Counted from the first letter of the stretch, positions 25,475 to 34,590 are shown. The stretch: 64,000 nucleotides of DNA from Rugamonas rivuli (GCF_009380165.1 NZ_WHUF01000008.1:186001-250000), one strand, 5' to 3'. Numbers and translations: made by a program. The notes: generated by a model from the sequence alone, not told the origin.

Positions 25475-25531
25475 TTGCAGTCTGGCCGCCCGCACACTAT
25501 ACTGCGCAAAATACTGTTTAAATGTACAGTC
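25475..25531 (+). promoter_or_regulatory. Sigma-70 promoter with LexA (SOS) box for nadK-recN
   Basis: TTGCAG (25475-25480) and TATACT (25498-25503) are spaced by 17 bases. TACTGTTTAAATGTACAGTC (25512-25531) matches the LexA consensus CTGT-N8-ACAG exactly, and covers the expected start of transcription. The neighbouring recN is a standard SOS gene, so this is a confident regulatory call. Confidence 0.85.
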
Positions 25532-25616
25532 ATAGGGCGGACGGGCGATGGCAGAAGCCTGCGTTATGGGTTACTCTGCTGCGTGTCGCCGACCTCACCC
25601 CTTTGCCGAGATTTTT

Positions 25617-26525
25617 ATGACCGCCACGCACGCCGTTTATCAAACCATCGCACTGGTCGTGCGCCAGAATACCGACGGCATCGCCGAATCGGTGCGCAGC
25701 GTGGTCGATTTCCTGCAGCAGGACGGCTACACGGCGGTGTTTGAAGAGCAGACCGCCGCCCATCTCGGCTTCGAAATGGCCAACGTGCGGGTGATGAGCG
25801 CCACCGAAATCGGCGCCCACTGCGACGCCGCCATCGTCATGGGCGGCGACGGCACCATGCTGGGCATCGCGCGCCAGCTGGCGCCGTTCGACGTGCCGCT
25901 GATCGGCATCAACCAGGGCCGCCTGGGCTTCATGACCGACATCCCGCTCGACGCCATGCTCGACGTGCTGCCCAAGATCCTGGCCGGCCGCTACAAGGCC
26001 GAGCGCCGCACCCTGCTCGAAGGGCGCGTGATGCGCAACGGCGAAATCATTCACGTCGGCCTGGCCGTCAACGATGTCGTGGTGTCGCGCGGCGGCGGCG
26101 CCGGCATGGCCGAGCTGCGCGTCGATGTCGACGGCCACTTCATGTACAACCAGCGCTCCGACGGCTTGATCATCTCGACGCCCACCGGCTCCACCGCATA
26201 CGCGCTGTCGGCCGGCGGGCCGCTGCTGCATCCGAGCCTGGGCGGCATCGTGCTGGTGCCGATCGCGCCGCACGCGCTGTCGAACCGGCCCATCGTGCTG
26301 CCCGAGTCCAGCGAGATCGTGGTGGAGATCGTGCGCGGGCGCGACATCAGCGTCAACTTCGACATGCAGACTTTCGCCAGCCTGCAGGCGCAGGACCGCA
26401 TCGTCATCCAGCGCTCGCCGCATTCGATCACCTTCCTGCATCCGGAAGGCTGGAGCTACTACAACACGCTGCGCGAAAAGCTGCACTGGAACGAATATCC
26501 TTCCGGCGAAGGCAAACTCAATTAA
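25617..26525 (+). CDS. nadK: NAD kinase
   Basis: Phosphorylates NAD to NADP using ATP. The 302-residue protein has the GGDGT motif (residues 76-80), the INQGRLGFMTD loop and STAYALSAGGP, all diagnostic of NAD kinases. I start at the ATG at 25617; a longer frame to 25548 lacks family sequence. It is the first gene after the SOS-box promoter and is followed by recN after 15 bases, so NADP supply would be induced together with DNA repair. Confidence 0.96.
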   Translation: MTATHAVYQTIALVVRQNTDGIAESVRSVVDFLQQDGYTAVFEEQTAAHLGFEMANVRVMSATEIGAHCDAAIVMGGDGTMLGIARQLAPFDVPLIGINQGRLGFMTDIPLDAMLDVLPKILAGRYKAERRTLLEGRVMRNGEIIHVGLAVNDVVVSRGGGAGMAELRVDVDGHFMYNQRSDGLIISTPTGSTAYALSAGGPLLHPSLGGIVLVPIAPHALSNRPIVLPESSEIVVEIVRGRDISVNFDMQTFASLQAQDRIVIQRSPHSITFLHPEGWSYYNTLREKLHWNEYPSGEGKLN

Positions 26526-26540
26526 CCTCACCAGGCCTCC

Positions 26541-28193
26541 ATGCTCCGTACTCTGTCCATCCGTGATTTCGTCATCGTCGACACCATCGAACTGGAATTC
26601 TCCGCAGGCTTCACCGTCTTCACCGGCGAGACCGGCGCCGGCAAATCGATCCTGATCGATGCGCTGACGCTGGCGCTGGGCGGCCGGGGCGACGCCAGCG
26701 TGGTGCGCGAGGGCGCGGCCAAGGCCGACATCACGGCCGATTTCGCGCTCAGCGAGCAGGCGCGCGACTGGCTGGCCGCCAACGAGTTCGCGGTGGAGGA
26801 GGGCGGTGCGCTGCTGCGCCGCGTGATCGACAACGCCGGCCGCAGCAAGGCCTACATCAACGGCATCGCGGCGACTGCGGCGCAGCTGCGCGAGATCGGC
26901 GACATGCTGGTCGACATCCACGGCCAGCACGCGCACCAGTCGCTGATGAAGACCGAGGCCCAGCGCGTGCTGCTCGACGGCCAGGCCGGCGCGGGCGGCG
27001 ATGTGAAGGCGGTGTCGCTGGCATACCGGGCATGGCGCGCGCTGGCGCGGCAGCTGGAGGAGTTCGAAACCAACGCCGCCAACGTGCTGTATGAACGCGA
27101 GCGCCTGGAGTGGCAGGTCAACGAGCTGGAAAAGCTGGCCGTCAAACCGGGCGAGTGGGCCGAGATCACCAATGAGCAGAGCCGCCTGTCGCACGCCGCC
27201 AGTTTGCTGGAGGGCGCGCAGGAGGCGCTGGCCGTGATCTCGGAGGCCGAGGATCATCCCATCCTGTCGCAGCTGTCGTCGCTCAACCAGAAGCTGGGCA
27301 AGCTGGCCGGCATCGACACCGGCCTGCAAGCCATCGTCGACCTGATCGAACCGGCGCGCATCCAGCTGCAGGAAGCCGTGTATGCGCTCAACGATTACCT
27401 CGACCGCGTGGACCTCGACCCGGCGCGCCTGCGCACGGTGGAGGCGCGCATGGACGCGATCCACTCGGCGGCGCGCAAGTTCCGCGTCACCGAGGAGCAG
27501 CTGCCGGAAGAGCATGCGAAGCTGGCCGAGCGCCTGTCGCAGATCGCCGACGCCAGCGACATCGAAGGCTTGCGCAAGCAGGAGGAGAAGCTCAAGGCGG
27601 CCTACATGGAGCAGGCGCAGCGCCTGTCCGCCACGCGCGCCGTCGCGGCCCGCCAGCTGAGCGACGCCGTCACCCGCGCGATGCAGGAACTGAACATGAC
27701 GGGCGGCCGTTTCGAGGTCGCGCTCAACGCCGGCGAGCCGGGCGCGCATGGCCTGGAGCAGGTGGAGTTCCTGGTGGCCGGCCATGCCGGTGTGGCGCCG
27801 CGTTCGCTGGCCAAGGTGGCATCCGGTGGCGAGCTGGCGCGCATCTCGCTGGCGATATCGGTGATCACCTCCAACGCCACCACCACGCCGACGCTGATCT
27901 TCGATGAAGTGGATAGCGGCATCGGCGGCGGCGTGGCCGAAGTCGTGGGACGCCTGCTGCGCCGCCTGGGCCAGGAGCGCCAGGTGCTGTGCGTGACGCA
28001 CTTGCCGCAGGTGGCCAGCCAGGCGGGCCAGCACTTCCAGGTGGCCAAGGGCACGCTGGACAACGGCAAGACCGCCTCGCGCATCGACGTACTCGACGCC
28101 AAGGCCCGCGTCGAAGAAGTGGCGCGCATGCTGGGCGGCCTGGAAATCACCGCCACCACGCGCAAGCACGCGCGCGAATTGCTGGCCTCCTGA
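26541..28193 (+). CDS. recN: DNA repair protein RecN
   Basis: SMC-like ATPase that tethers DNA ends in double-strand break repair. At 550 residues it has the Walker A motif GETGAGKS (29-36), a long coiled coil in the middle, the signature VASGGELARISLA and Walker B in LIFDEVDSGIGG. It is co-transcribed with nadK behind the LexA box at 25512, as expected for this SOS gene. Confidence 0.97.
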   Translation: MLRTLSIRDFVIVDTIELEFSAGFTVFTGETGAGKSILIDALTLALGGRGDASVVREGAAKADITADFALSEQARDWLAANEFAVEEGGALLRRVIDNAGRSKAYINGIAATAAQLREIGDMLVDIHGQHAHQSLMKTEAQRVLLDGQAGAGGDVKAVSLAYRAWRALARQLEEFETNAANVLYERERLEWQVNELEKLAVKPGEWAEITNEQSRLSHAASLLEGAQEALAVISEAEDHPILSQLSSLNQKLGKLAGIDTGLQAIVDLIEPARIQLQEAVYALNDYLDRVDLDPARLRTVEARMDAIHSAARKFRVTEEQLPEEHAKLAERLSQIADASDIEGLRKQEEKLKAAYMEQAQRLSATRAVAARQLSDAVTRAMQELNMTGGRFEVALNAGEPGAHGLEQVEFLVAGHAGVAPRSLAKVASGGELARISLAISVITSNATTTPTLIFDEVDSGIGGGVAEVVGRLLRRLGQERQVLCVTHLPQVASQAGQHFQVAKGTLDNGKTASRIDVLDAKARVEEVARMLGGLEITATTRKHARELLAS

Positions 28194-28207
28194 ATCGGAA
28201 CAATCGA

Positions 28208-29086
28208 ATGAAACGCATGCTAATCGCGGCTGGCCTGATCGTGGCCAGCCAATGGGCGCTGGCCGCCGCACAAGTGCCGCCACAAGCACCTCCGCAAGTA
28301 CCTTCGCAATTGTCGCCGGCGCCCGGCGCGCCGCCGGATGAAGCGGCGGCGATCCGCCACCATCACTTCAAGCGCCTCAACGAGCGCCTGGCCGTGGAGC
28401 CGGCGGTGCTGGAAGGCCGTTGCCGCTACGAGTCCGACATCGCCACGCCGCCGCCGCTGAACCGCGTGGCGCTGACTTTCGACGACGGCCCCACCGCACC
28501 GGGCACCGAGAACATCCTGGCCGTGCTGAAGAAGTACCAGATCCACGCGACCTTCTTCATGATCGGCGAAAAGGCGCAGCAGTATCCCGAGCTGGTGGCC
28601 AAGGTGCGCGCGGCCGGGCACGACGTGGTCGCCAACCACTCGTGGAGCCATCCGAACTTCCACGACATCGACCTGGCCCGCCAGACCAGCGAGGTGCTGC
28701 GCACCGACAGCCTGGCCGGCCAGGACGGCCCCAAGCTGTTCCGCTACCCCTATGGCAATTCGACCTGCGAGACCAACCAGCTGGTGCGCGAGCATGGCTA
28801 CAAGATCGTCGGCTGGCATATCGATTCCTGCGACTGGGCCTACGACCGCACCGGCGCCATCGACGCCCGCGAAGCGATTACCTGCGGCGTACCGCGCCAG
28901 TTCCAGGGCGACTACGTCGGCCATGTGCTGGCTGCCGCCCGCGCGCGCCGCGGCGGCATCATCCTGATGCACGAGATTCATCCGAACACGCTGAAAAGCC
29001 TGGACGCCATCGTCGCCGGCCTGCTGGCGGGCGGCTTCGAGTTCGGCATGGTCACCGACGCCGATTTTCAACCATCGCTGCGCTAG
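28208..29086 (+). CDS. Secreted NodB-type polysaccharide deacetylase
   Basis: A 292-residue exported protein with a signal peptide (IVASQWALAAAQ) and a Pro-rich linker of about 25 residues. The NodB domain has TFDDGPT (catalytic Asp and metal Asp), HSWSHP (metal His residues) and RYPYGNSTCE. It would remove N-acetyl groups from cell-wall or capsular sugars in the periplasm. It follows recN by 14 bases and may be read through from that operon, without any evident functional tie. Confidence 0.9.
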   Translation: MKRMLIAAGLIVASQWALAAAQVPPQAPPQVPSQLSPAPGAPPDEAAAIRHHHFKRLNERLAVEPAVLEGRCRYESDIATPPPLNRVALTFDDGPTAPGTENILAVLKKYQIHATFFMIGEKAQQYPELVAKVRAAGHDVVANHSWSHPNFHDIDLARQTSEVLRTDSLAGQDGPKLFRYPYGNSTCETNQLVREHGYKIVGWHIDSCDWAYDRTGAIDAREAITCGVPRQFQGDYVGHVLAAARARRGGIILMHEIHPNTLKSLDAIVAGLLAGGFEFGMVTDADFQPSLR

Positions 29087-29133
29087 GCTAACTATAATGG
29101 CAAGCTGTCTTATACACACTGCCATCGGCCTAC

Positions 29134-30243
29134 ATGACCTTCTTAAAAGAACCGCCTCATAAGCACGGCACGGTGGGCCGTAGCGCCATCGTGCTGGTCA
29201 ACCTGGGCACGCCCGACGCGCCCACCCGTTCGGCGGTGCGCCGCTATCTGAAGGAATTCCTGTCCGATCCGCGCGTGGTCGAGATTCCGCGCATCGTGTG
29301 GTGGTTCATCCTCAACCTGATCATCCTGCCGTTCCGCTCCGGCCAGTCGGCAAAAAAATACGCATCGATCTGGACCCGCGACGGCTCGCCGCTGAAGGTG
29401 CACACCGCCGCCCAGGCCCAGCTGCTGCGCGGCGCGCTCGGCGAACGCGGCCACCATAACTTCACCGTCGCCATGGCGATGCGCTACGGCTCGCCGTCGC
29501 TGCCCGAGGTGCTGAGCAAGCTGAAGGCCGACGGCGTCGAACGCATCGCCGTGCTGCCCGCCTATCCGCAATATTCCGGCACCACCACCGGCTCGATCTA
29601 CGACGCCGTGTTCGACCACTACGGCACGGTGCGCAACATCCCCGAACTGCGCTTCGTGCGCAACTACCACGACCACGAAGCCTACATCCGCGCGCTGCGC
29701 CTGTCGGTGCAGGCGCACTGGGAGGCCCACGGCCGCCCGGACAAGCTGGTGCTGAGCTTCCACGGCGTGCCCAAGCGCACCCTGATGCTGGGCGACCCCT
29801 ACCACTGCGAATGCCTGAAAACCGCGCGCCTGCTGGCCGCCGCCCTGAAGCTGACGCCGGACCAATACATCGTCACCTTCCAGTCGCGCTTCGGCAAGGC
29901 CGAGTGGCTGCAGCCGTACACGGCGCCCACCGTGGCCCAGCTGGCCCGCGACGGCGTCAAGCGGGTGGACGTGCTGTGCCCCGGCTTCACCAGCGATTGC
30001 CTGGAAACGCTGGAAGAGATCGCGATGGAAGTGCGGCACGACTTCGAACAGGCCGGCGGACGGGAATTCCACTACATCCCTTGCCTGAACGAATCACCGG
30101 CCTGGATCGCCGCCATGGCGGAAATTGCCGAGCAGCACATGATCGGCTGGCCGACCCAGATGCCTGCCGCCCAGCACGAGGAAGTGAAGGCCGATGCGGA
30201 AATCGGCCGCGCAGCCGCCCTCAAACTCGGCGCCGCCGACTGA
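29134..30243 (+). CDS. hemH: Ferrochelatase
   Basis: Inserts ferrous iron into protoporphyrin IX in the last step of haem synthesis. The 369-residue sequence has LVNLGTPDAPT at the start, the SGTTTGSIYD segment, the catalytic His in SFHGVPKR and the Glu in LNESPAW. The length is that of betaproteobacterial HemH. It sits just before the grpE-dnaK-dnaJ group, the common Burkholderiales order. Confidence 0.97.
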   Translation: MTFLKEPPHKHGTVGRSAIVLVNLGTPDAPTRSAVRRYLKEFLSDPRVVEIPRIVWWFILNLIILPFRSGQSAKKYASIWTRDGSPLKVHTAAQAQLLRGALGERGHHNFTVAMAMRYGSPSLPEVLSKLKADGVERIAVLPAYPQYSGTTTGSIYDAVFDHYGTVRNIPELRFVRNYHDHEAYIRALRLSVQAHWEAHGRPDKLVLSFHGVPKRTLMLGDPYHCECLKTARLLAAALKLTPDQYIVTFQSRFGKAEWLQPYTAPTVAQLARDGVKRVDVLCPGFTSDCLETLEEIAMEVRHDFEQAGGREFHYIPCLNESPAWIAAMAEIAEQHMIGWPTQMPAAQHEEVKADAEIGRAAALKLGAAD

Positions 30244-30273
30244 AAAGAGACAACCACACCACACTCACCGTAA

Positions 30274-30300
30274 TCAGCACTTGCGGGTGACGAGTGCCAG
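30274..30300. promoter_or_regulatory. Degenerate CIRCE-like inverted repeat
   Basis: TCAGCACTT, 9 bases, GAGTGCCAG. Each arm agrees at 7 of 9 positions with the HrcA operator TTAGCACTC-N9-GAGTGCTAA, with exactly the right spacing. It lies about 345 bases before grpE. hrcA is not in the window. It may equally be a weak hemH terminator. Confidence 0.35.
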
Positions 30301-30304
30301 CCTG

Positions 30305-30403
30305 TTAAAATAGCCGGCTGATGGGATCGGCGGCATAGCATATCCATGCCGTCGCCAAGACGATATACACCAGGATGGATGCTGCGATCAGTGGCAACTT
30401 CAT
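30305..30403 (-). CDS. 32-residue single-span membrane microprotein
   Basis: A short frame in the hemH-grpE gap. AGGGAGC lies 7 bases before the ATG. The product is one hydrophobic span (LIAASILVYIVLATAWICYA) followed by a short polar tail (ADPISRLF), a typical small inner-membrane protein. It is antisense to no gene and is the only coding candidate in the 403-base gap. Function is unknown. Confidence 0.6.
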   Translation of the reverse strand: MKLPLIAASILVYIVLATAWICYAADPISRLF

Positions 30404-30562
30404 GATGGATGCGCTCCCTGAAACGGTTGTCTTTAATACAGCTTAGACGTTGCGGCGCCAAATTGTAGAGCCTGCACAGACGAAGTTTTGTAACGCCTGT
30501 TACATGAGCTCGTTTGTGGGGCGGGCCACGGCGGCGCTGATTAAATGGCGGGCAGAATACCC

Positions 30563-30590
30563 CTTGAAAACGTAGGTTATCGCCCCATTT
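30563..30590 (+). promoter_or_regulatory. RpoH (sigma-32) promoter of grpE
   Basis: CTTGAAA (30563-30569), 13 bases, CCCCATTT (30583-30590) is an essentially perfect heat-shock promoter, 57 bases before grpE. Confidence 0.85.
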
Positions 30591-30646
30591 GCAGCCGGTG
30601 CAGTAAGAAAGTAATGTCAAACAAACACGATAGTAGGAGTCTATAG

Positions 30647-31186
30647 ATGCAAGATCAGGAAAACCAAGCCGTACCTAATCCAGAGGCGGACGCAGCGCCG
30701 GCCGCGCCATCGACTCCTGACCAGCAGCCATCCCTGGAGGAGCAGCTGTCGGCCACCGAAGCGAAACTGGCCGAGATGCACGACGCTTTCATGCGCGCCA
30801 AAGCCGACGGTGAAAACATCCGTCGCCGCGCCCAGGAAGACGTGGCCAAGGCCCACAAGTTCGCCGTTGAAAGCTTCGCCGAAGCGATGGTGCCGGTCAA
30901 GGACAGCCTGGAAATGGCCCTGAAAGTCGAAACGCCATCGATCGAATCGCTGAAGGAAGGCGTGGAAATGACGCTCAAGCAGCTGTCGTCGGCCTTCGAG
31001 AAAAACCGCCTGCTGGAAATCCTGCCGGCCCAGGGCGAGAAGCTGGATCCGAACAAGCACCAGGCTGTCGCCGTCGTGCCTGCCGACCAGGAAGCCAATA
31101 CGGTTGTTTCCGTGTTGCAAAAAGGCTATATGATCGCGGACCGCCTGCTGCGTCCCGCCATCGTGACCGCGGCGCAAGCGAAATAG
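30647..31186 (+). CDS. grpE: Nucleotide exchange factor GrpE
   Basis: Promotes ADP release from DnaK. The 179-residue protein has a polar, Pro/Ala-rich N-terminal tail, a long coiled coil beginning LEEQLSATEAKLAEMHDAF, the conserved RAKADGENIRRRAQED, and the beta-domain ending in GYMIADRLLRPAIVTAA. It has its own RpoH promoter and a second one follows before dnaK. Confidence 0.97.
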   Translation: MQDQENQAVPNPEADAAPAAPSTPDQQPSLEEQLSATEAKLAEMHDAFMRAKADGENIRRRAQEDVAKAHKFAVESFAEAMVPVKDSLEMALKVETPSIESLKEGVEMTLKQLSSAFEKNRLLEILPAQGEKLDPNKHQAVAVVPADQEANTVVSVLQKGYMIADRLLRPAIVTAAQAK

Positions 31187-31238
31187 TGAGTCGCGGCAGT
31201 GCCGCGACGAACAATAGTAAATTTCGCCGAACTAAGCA

Positions 31239-31266
31239 CTTGAAAACATACAGCTTTTCCACATAT
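31239..31266 (+). promoter_or_regulatory. RpoH-type promoter of dnaK
   Basis: CTTGAAA (31239-31245), 13 bases, CCACATAT (31259-31266). The -35 is perfect and the -10 differs from CCCCATNT at two positions. It would allow dnaK expression apart from grpE. Confidence 0.65.
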
Positions 31267-31305
31267 TAGTACCATCTGAACTTTAGCAAATAAGGAAGAA
31301 AAATC

Positions 31306-33246
31306 ATGGGTAGAATTATCGGTATCGATCTGGGAACCACGAATTCCTGCGTTTCCATCATGGAAAACGGTCAGCCAAAGGTAATCGAAAACGCCGAAGG
31401 CGCGCGCACGACGCCATCGATCATTGCTTACCAAGAAGATGGTGAAATTCTCGTCGGCTCGCCGGCAAAACGCCAGGCTGTCACCAACCCGAAGAACACG
31501 CTGTTCGCCGTCAAACGTCTGATTGGCCGCAAGTTCGACGAAAAAGAAGTGCAGAAGGACATCGGCCTGATGCCTTACTCGATCATGAAAGCCGACAACG
31601 GCGATGCATGGATCGGCGTGCGCGACAAAAAACTGGCTCCGCCGCAAATCTCGGCTGAAGTGCTGCGCAAGATGAAGAAAACGGCAGAAGACTACCTCGG
31701 TGAAGAAGTCACCGAAGCCGTCATCACCGTGCCTGCGTACTTCAACGACTCGCAGCGCCAGGCTACCAAGGATGCCGGCCGTATCGCGGGCCTGGACGTC
31801 AAGCGCATCATCAACGAACCAACCGCAGCCGCACTGGCTTTCGGCCTGGACAAGACCGACAAGGGCGACCGCAAGATCGCCGTGTATGACTTGGGCGGCG
31901 GTACCTTCGACGTGTCGATCATCGAGATCGCCGACGTCGATGGCGAAAAACAATTCGAAGTGCTGTCGACCAACGGCGACACCTTCCTGGGCGGCGAAGA
32001 CTTCGACCAGCGCATCATCGATTACATCATCGACGAGTTCAAGAAGATCAACGGCCTGGACCTGAAAAAAGATCCGATCGCCCTGCAGCGCATCAAGGCT
32101 TCGGCCGAGCGCGCGAAGATCGAACTGTCGTCGTCGCAGCAGACCGAAATCAACGAGCCGTACATCGCCATGGCGAACGGCGCACCGGTCCACCTGACCC
32201 TGAAGATGACCCGCGCCAAGCTGGAATCGCTGGTCGAGGAACTGATCAACGCGACCATGGAACCATGCCGCACCGCGATCAAGGATGCCGGCGTCAAGGT
32301 TTCGGACATCGACGACATCATCCTGGTCGGCGGCATGACCCGTATGCCTAAGGTGCAGGAAAAAGTTAAAGAGTTCTTCGGCAAAGATCCGCGCAAGGAC
32401 GTGAACCCGGACGAAGCCGTCGCTGTCGGCGCCGCCATCCAGGGCTCCGTGCTGTCGGGCGAGCGCAAGGACTTGCTGCTGCTGGACGTGACGCCTCTGT
32501 CGCTGGGTATCGAAACCCTGGGCGGCGTGATGACCAAGATGATCCACAAGAACACCACGATTCCTACCAAGTTCTCGCAAGTGTTCTCGACCGCCGACGA
32601 CAACCAGCCTGCCGTGACCATCAAGGTCTACCAGGGTGAGCGTGAAATCGCGGCCGGCAACAAGGGCCTGGGCGAATTCAATCTGGAAGGCATCCCGCCG
32701 GCAGCACGCGGCACGCCACAGATCGAAGTGACCTTCGACATCGACGCCAACGGCATTCTGCACGTCGGCGCGAAAGACAAGGCCACCGGCAAAGAAAACA
32801 AGATCACGATCAAGGCCAACTCCGGCCTGACCGAAGCTGAGATCCAGAAGATGGTGAAGGATGCTGAAGTCAACGCCGAAGAAGACAAGAAAGTGAAAGA
32901 GCTGGCCGAATCGCGCAACCAGGCCGACGCGCTGGTGCACTCGACCCGCAAATCGCTGACCGAATACGGCGACAAGCTGGAAGCTGGCGAGAAGGAAAAA
33001 ATCGAAGCCGCGATCACCGACCTGGAAGGTTCGATCAAGGCCGGCGACAAGGCCGAGATCGACGCCAAAGTGGCATCGCTGTCGACCGCTTCGCAGAAGC
33101 TGGGCGAGAAGATGTACGCCGACATGCAGGCGCAGCAAGCTGCAGCCGGCGGCGCTGAAGGTGGCGCACAGCCTGGCGCCGAGCAGGCCAAGCCGCAGGA
33201 CGACGTGGTCGACGCCGACTTCAAAGAAGTCAAAGACAGCAAGTAA
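31306..33246 (+). CDS. dnaK: Chaperone DnaK (Hsp70)
   Basis: ATP-dependent protein-folding chaperone. The 646-residue protein has IGIDLGTTNSCV at the start, the phosphate loop AVYDLGGGTFDVS, LVGGMTRMPKVQ in the ATPase domain, then the linker-proximal LLLLDVTPLSLGIETLGG, the substrate-binding domain and an Ala/Gly/Gln-rich C-terminal tail. A ribosome site AAGGAAG precedes the ATG. It lies in the usual grpE-dnaK-dnaJ order. Confidence 0.99.
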   Translation: MGRIIGIDLGTTNSCVSIMENGQPKVIENAEGARTTPSIIAYQEDGEILVGSPAKRQAVTNPKNTLFAVKRLIGRKFDEKEVQKDIGLMPYSIMKADNGDAWIGVRDKKLAPPQISAEVLRKMKKTAEDYLGEEVTEAVITVPAYFNDSQRQATKDAGRIAGLDVKRIINEPTAAALAFGLDKTDKGDRKIAVYDLGGGTFDVSIIEIADVDGEKQFEVLSTNGDTFLGGEDFDQRIIDYIIDEFKKINGLDLKKDPIALQRIKASAERAKIELSSSQQTEINEPYIAMANGAPVHLTLKMTRAKLESLVEELINATMEPCRTAIKDAGVKVSDIDDIILVGGMTRMPKVQEKVKEFFGKDPRKDVNPDEAVAVGAAIQGSVLSGERKDLLLLDVTPLSLGIETLGGVMTKMIHKNTTIPTKFSQVFSTADDNQPAVTIKVYQGEREIAAGNKGLGEFNLEGIPPAARGTPQIEVTFDIDANGILHVGAKDKATGKENKITIKANSGLTEAEIQKMVKDAEVNAEEDKKVKELAESRNQADALVHSTRKSLTEYGDKLEAGEKEKIEAAITDLEGSIKAGDKAEIDAKVASLSTASQKLGEKMYADMQAQQAAAGGAEGGAQPGAEQAKPQDDVVDADFKEVKDSK

Positions 33247-33288
33247 TCGGCCTGTAAGATCGCCTTTCCCCTACGGGGAAGGACGAGC

Positions 33289-33331
33289 GCCGAGTCGTGC
33301 GGCCGCGCAAGCGGCGCCGGCTCGGCTTTTT
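33289..33331 (+). terminator. Intercistronic terminator between dnaK and dnaJ
   Basis: A long GC-rich hairpin whose outer arms GCCGAG and CTCGGC pair, followed by five T. A second shorter hairpin (TTCCCC/GGGGAA) precedes it at 33265-33281. Together they should reduce dnaJ transcription relative to dnaK. Confidence 0.7.
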
Positions 33332-33376
33332 AGCATAAACAGTACATCAGTATAAATACAGCAAGGTGCCGACAAT

Positions 33377-34504
33377 ATGGCAAAGCGAGATTTCTACGAG
33401 ACACTTGGTGTCGCAAAAAATGCGTCGGAAGACGAGATCAAGAAGTCTTATCGCAAACTGGCGATGAAGTACCATCCGGACCGCAATCCGGATAGCAAAG
33501 AGTCGGAAGAAAAATTCAAGGAAGTCAAAGAAGCCTACGAGATGCTGACCAATCCGGAGAAGCGCGAAGCGTATGACCGTTATGGTCACGCCGGCGTCGA
33601 TCCGAACATGGGTGGCGGCGGTGGCTTCGGCGGCGGCGCCGGCGGTTTCGGCGACGCCTTCGGCGACATCTTCGGCGACATCTTCGGCGGTGGACGCGGC
33701 CGCGGCCAAGGCCCGCAGGTGTACCGCGGCGCCGACCTGCGCTACAACCTGGAGATCACGCTGGAACAGGCCGCCCACGGCTTCGACACCACCATCCGCG
33801 TGCCGTCCTGGGACAAGTGCGACACCTGCCACGGTTCGGGCGCCAAGCCCGGCACCTCGCCGGTCACGTGCTCGACCTGCGCCGGCCACGGCCAGGTACG
33901 CATGCAGCAGGGCTTCTTCAGCATCCAGCAGACCTGCCCGAAATGCCACGGCACCGGCAAGATCATCCCCGAGCCATGCGCAGCCTGCGCCGGCCAGGGC
34001 CGCATCAAGCGCAACAAGACGCTGGAAGTGAAGATCCCTGTCGGTATCGACAACGGCATGCGTATCCGCTCGTCCGGCAACGGCGAACCGGGCACCAACG
34101 GCGGACCATCGGGCGACCTGTATGTGGAAATCCACATCAAGCCGCACTCGGTGTTCCAGCGCGAAGGCGACGACCTGCACTGCGAAATGCCGATCTCCTT
34201 CGCCAAGGCGGCGTTGGGCGGCGACATCGAGGTTCCGACTTTGTCTGGTAAAGTATCGTTCACGATCCCTGAAGGCACCCAGTCGGGCAAGACCTTCCGC
34301 CTCAAGGGCAAGGGCATCAAGGGCGTGCGTTCCGGCTTCGCGGGCGATCTGTTCTGCCACGTGGCGGTCGAGACCCCGGTCAAGCTGACCGAGAAGCAGA
34401 AGGACATGCTGCGCGATTTCGAAAAGCTCACCACCGAGGGCGGCGCCAAGCACAGCCCGCAAAGCAAGACCTGGCGCGACAAGGTGAAAGACTTTTTTGA
34501 GTAG
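33377..34504 (+). CDS. dnaJ: Co-chaperone DnaJ (Hsp40)
   Basis: Delivers substrates to DnaK and stimulates its ATPase. The 375-residue protein has the J domain (residues 1-70, with HPD in KYHPDRNP), a Gly/Phe-rich linker (about 75-115), and the zinc domain with four repeats: CDTCHGSG, CSTCAGHG, CPKCHGTG and CAACAGQG. This is a full type I DnaJ. Confidence 0.98.
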   Translation: MAKRDFYETLGVAKNASEDEIKKSYRKLAMKYHPDRNPDSKESEEKFKEVKEAYEMLTNPEKREAYDRYGHAGVDPNMGGGGGFGGGAGGFGDAFGDIFGDIFGGGRGRGQGPQVYRGADLRYNLEITLEQAAHGFDTTIRVPSWDKCDTCHGSGAKPGTSPVTCSTCAGHGQVRMQQGFFSIQQTCPKCHGTGKIIPEPCAACAGQGRIKRNKTLEVKIPVGIDNGMRIRSSGNGEPGTNGGPSGDLYVEIHIKPHSVFQREGDDLHCEMPISFAKAALGGDIEVPTLSGKVSFTIPEGTQSGKTFRLKGKGIKGVRSGFAGDLFCHVAVETPVKLTEKQKDMLRDFEKLTTEGGAKHSPQSKTWRDKVKDFFE

Positions 34505-34546
34505 AGGTTTAAGTAACTGCGACGTCATGCAGTCTTGGTAATATCG

Positions 34547-34590
34547 GACCGCCGCGCCACCCTTTTCGGGCGGACCGGCGGTCTTCTTAT
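34547..34590 (+). terminator. Terminator after dnaJ
   Basis: An 8-bp stem GACCGCCG/CGGCGGTC with a 21-base loop containing a smaller GCC-type hairpin, followed by a short TCTTCTT tract. It separates dnaJ from the carbonic anhydrase gene. Confidence 0.6.

Noticed and set aside
25530..28289. 919-codon open frame on the minus strand over nadK and recN
   Set aside because: Same compositional artefact; nadK and recN are unambiguous on the plus strand.
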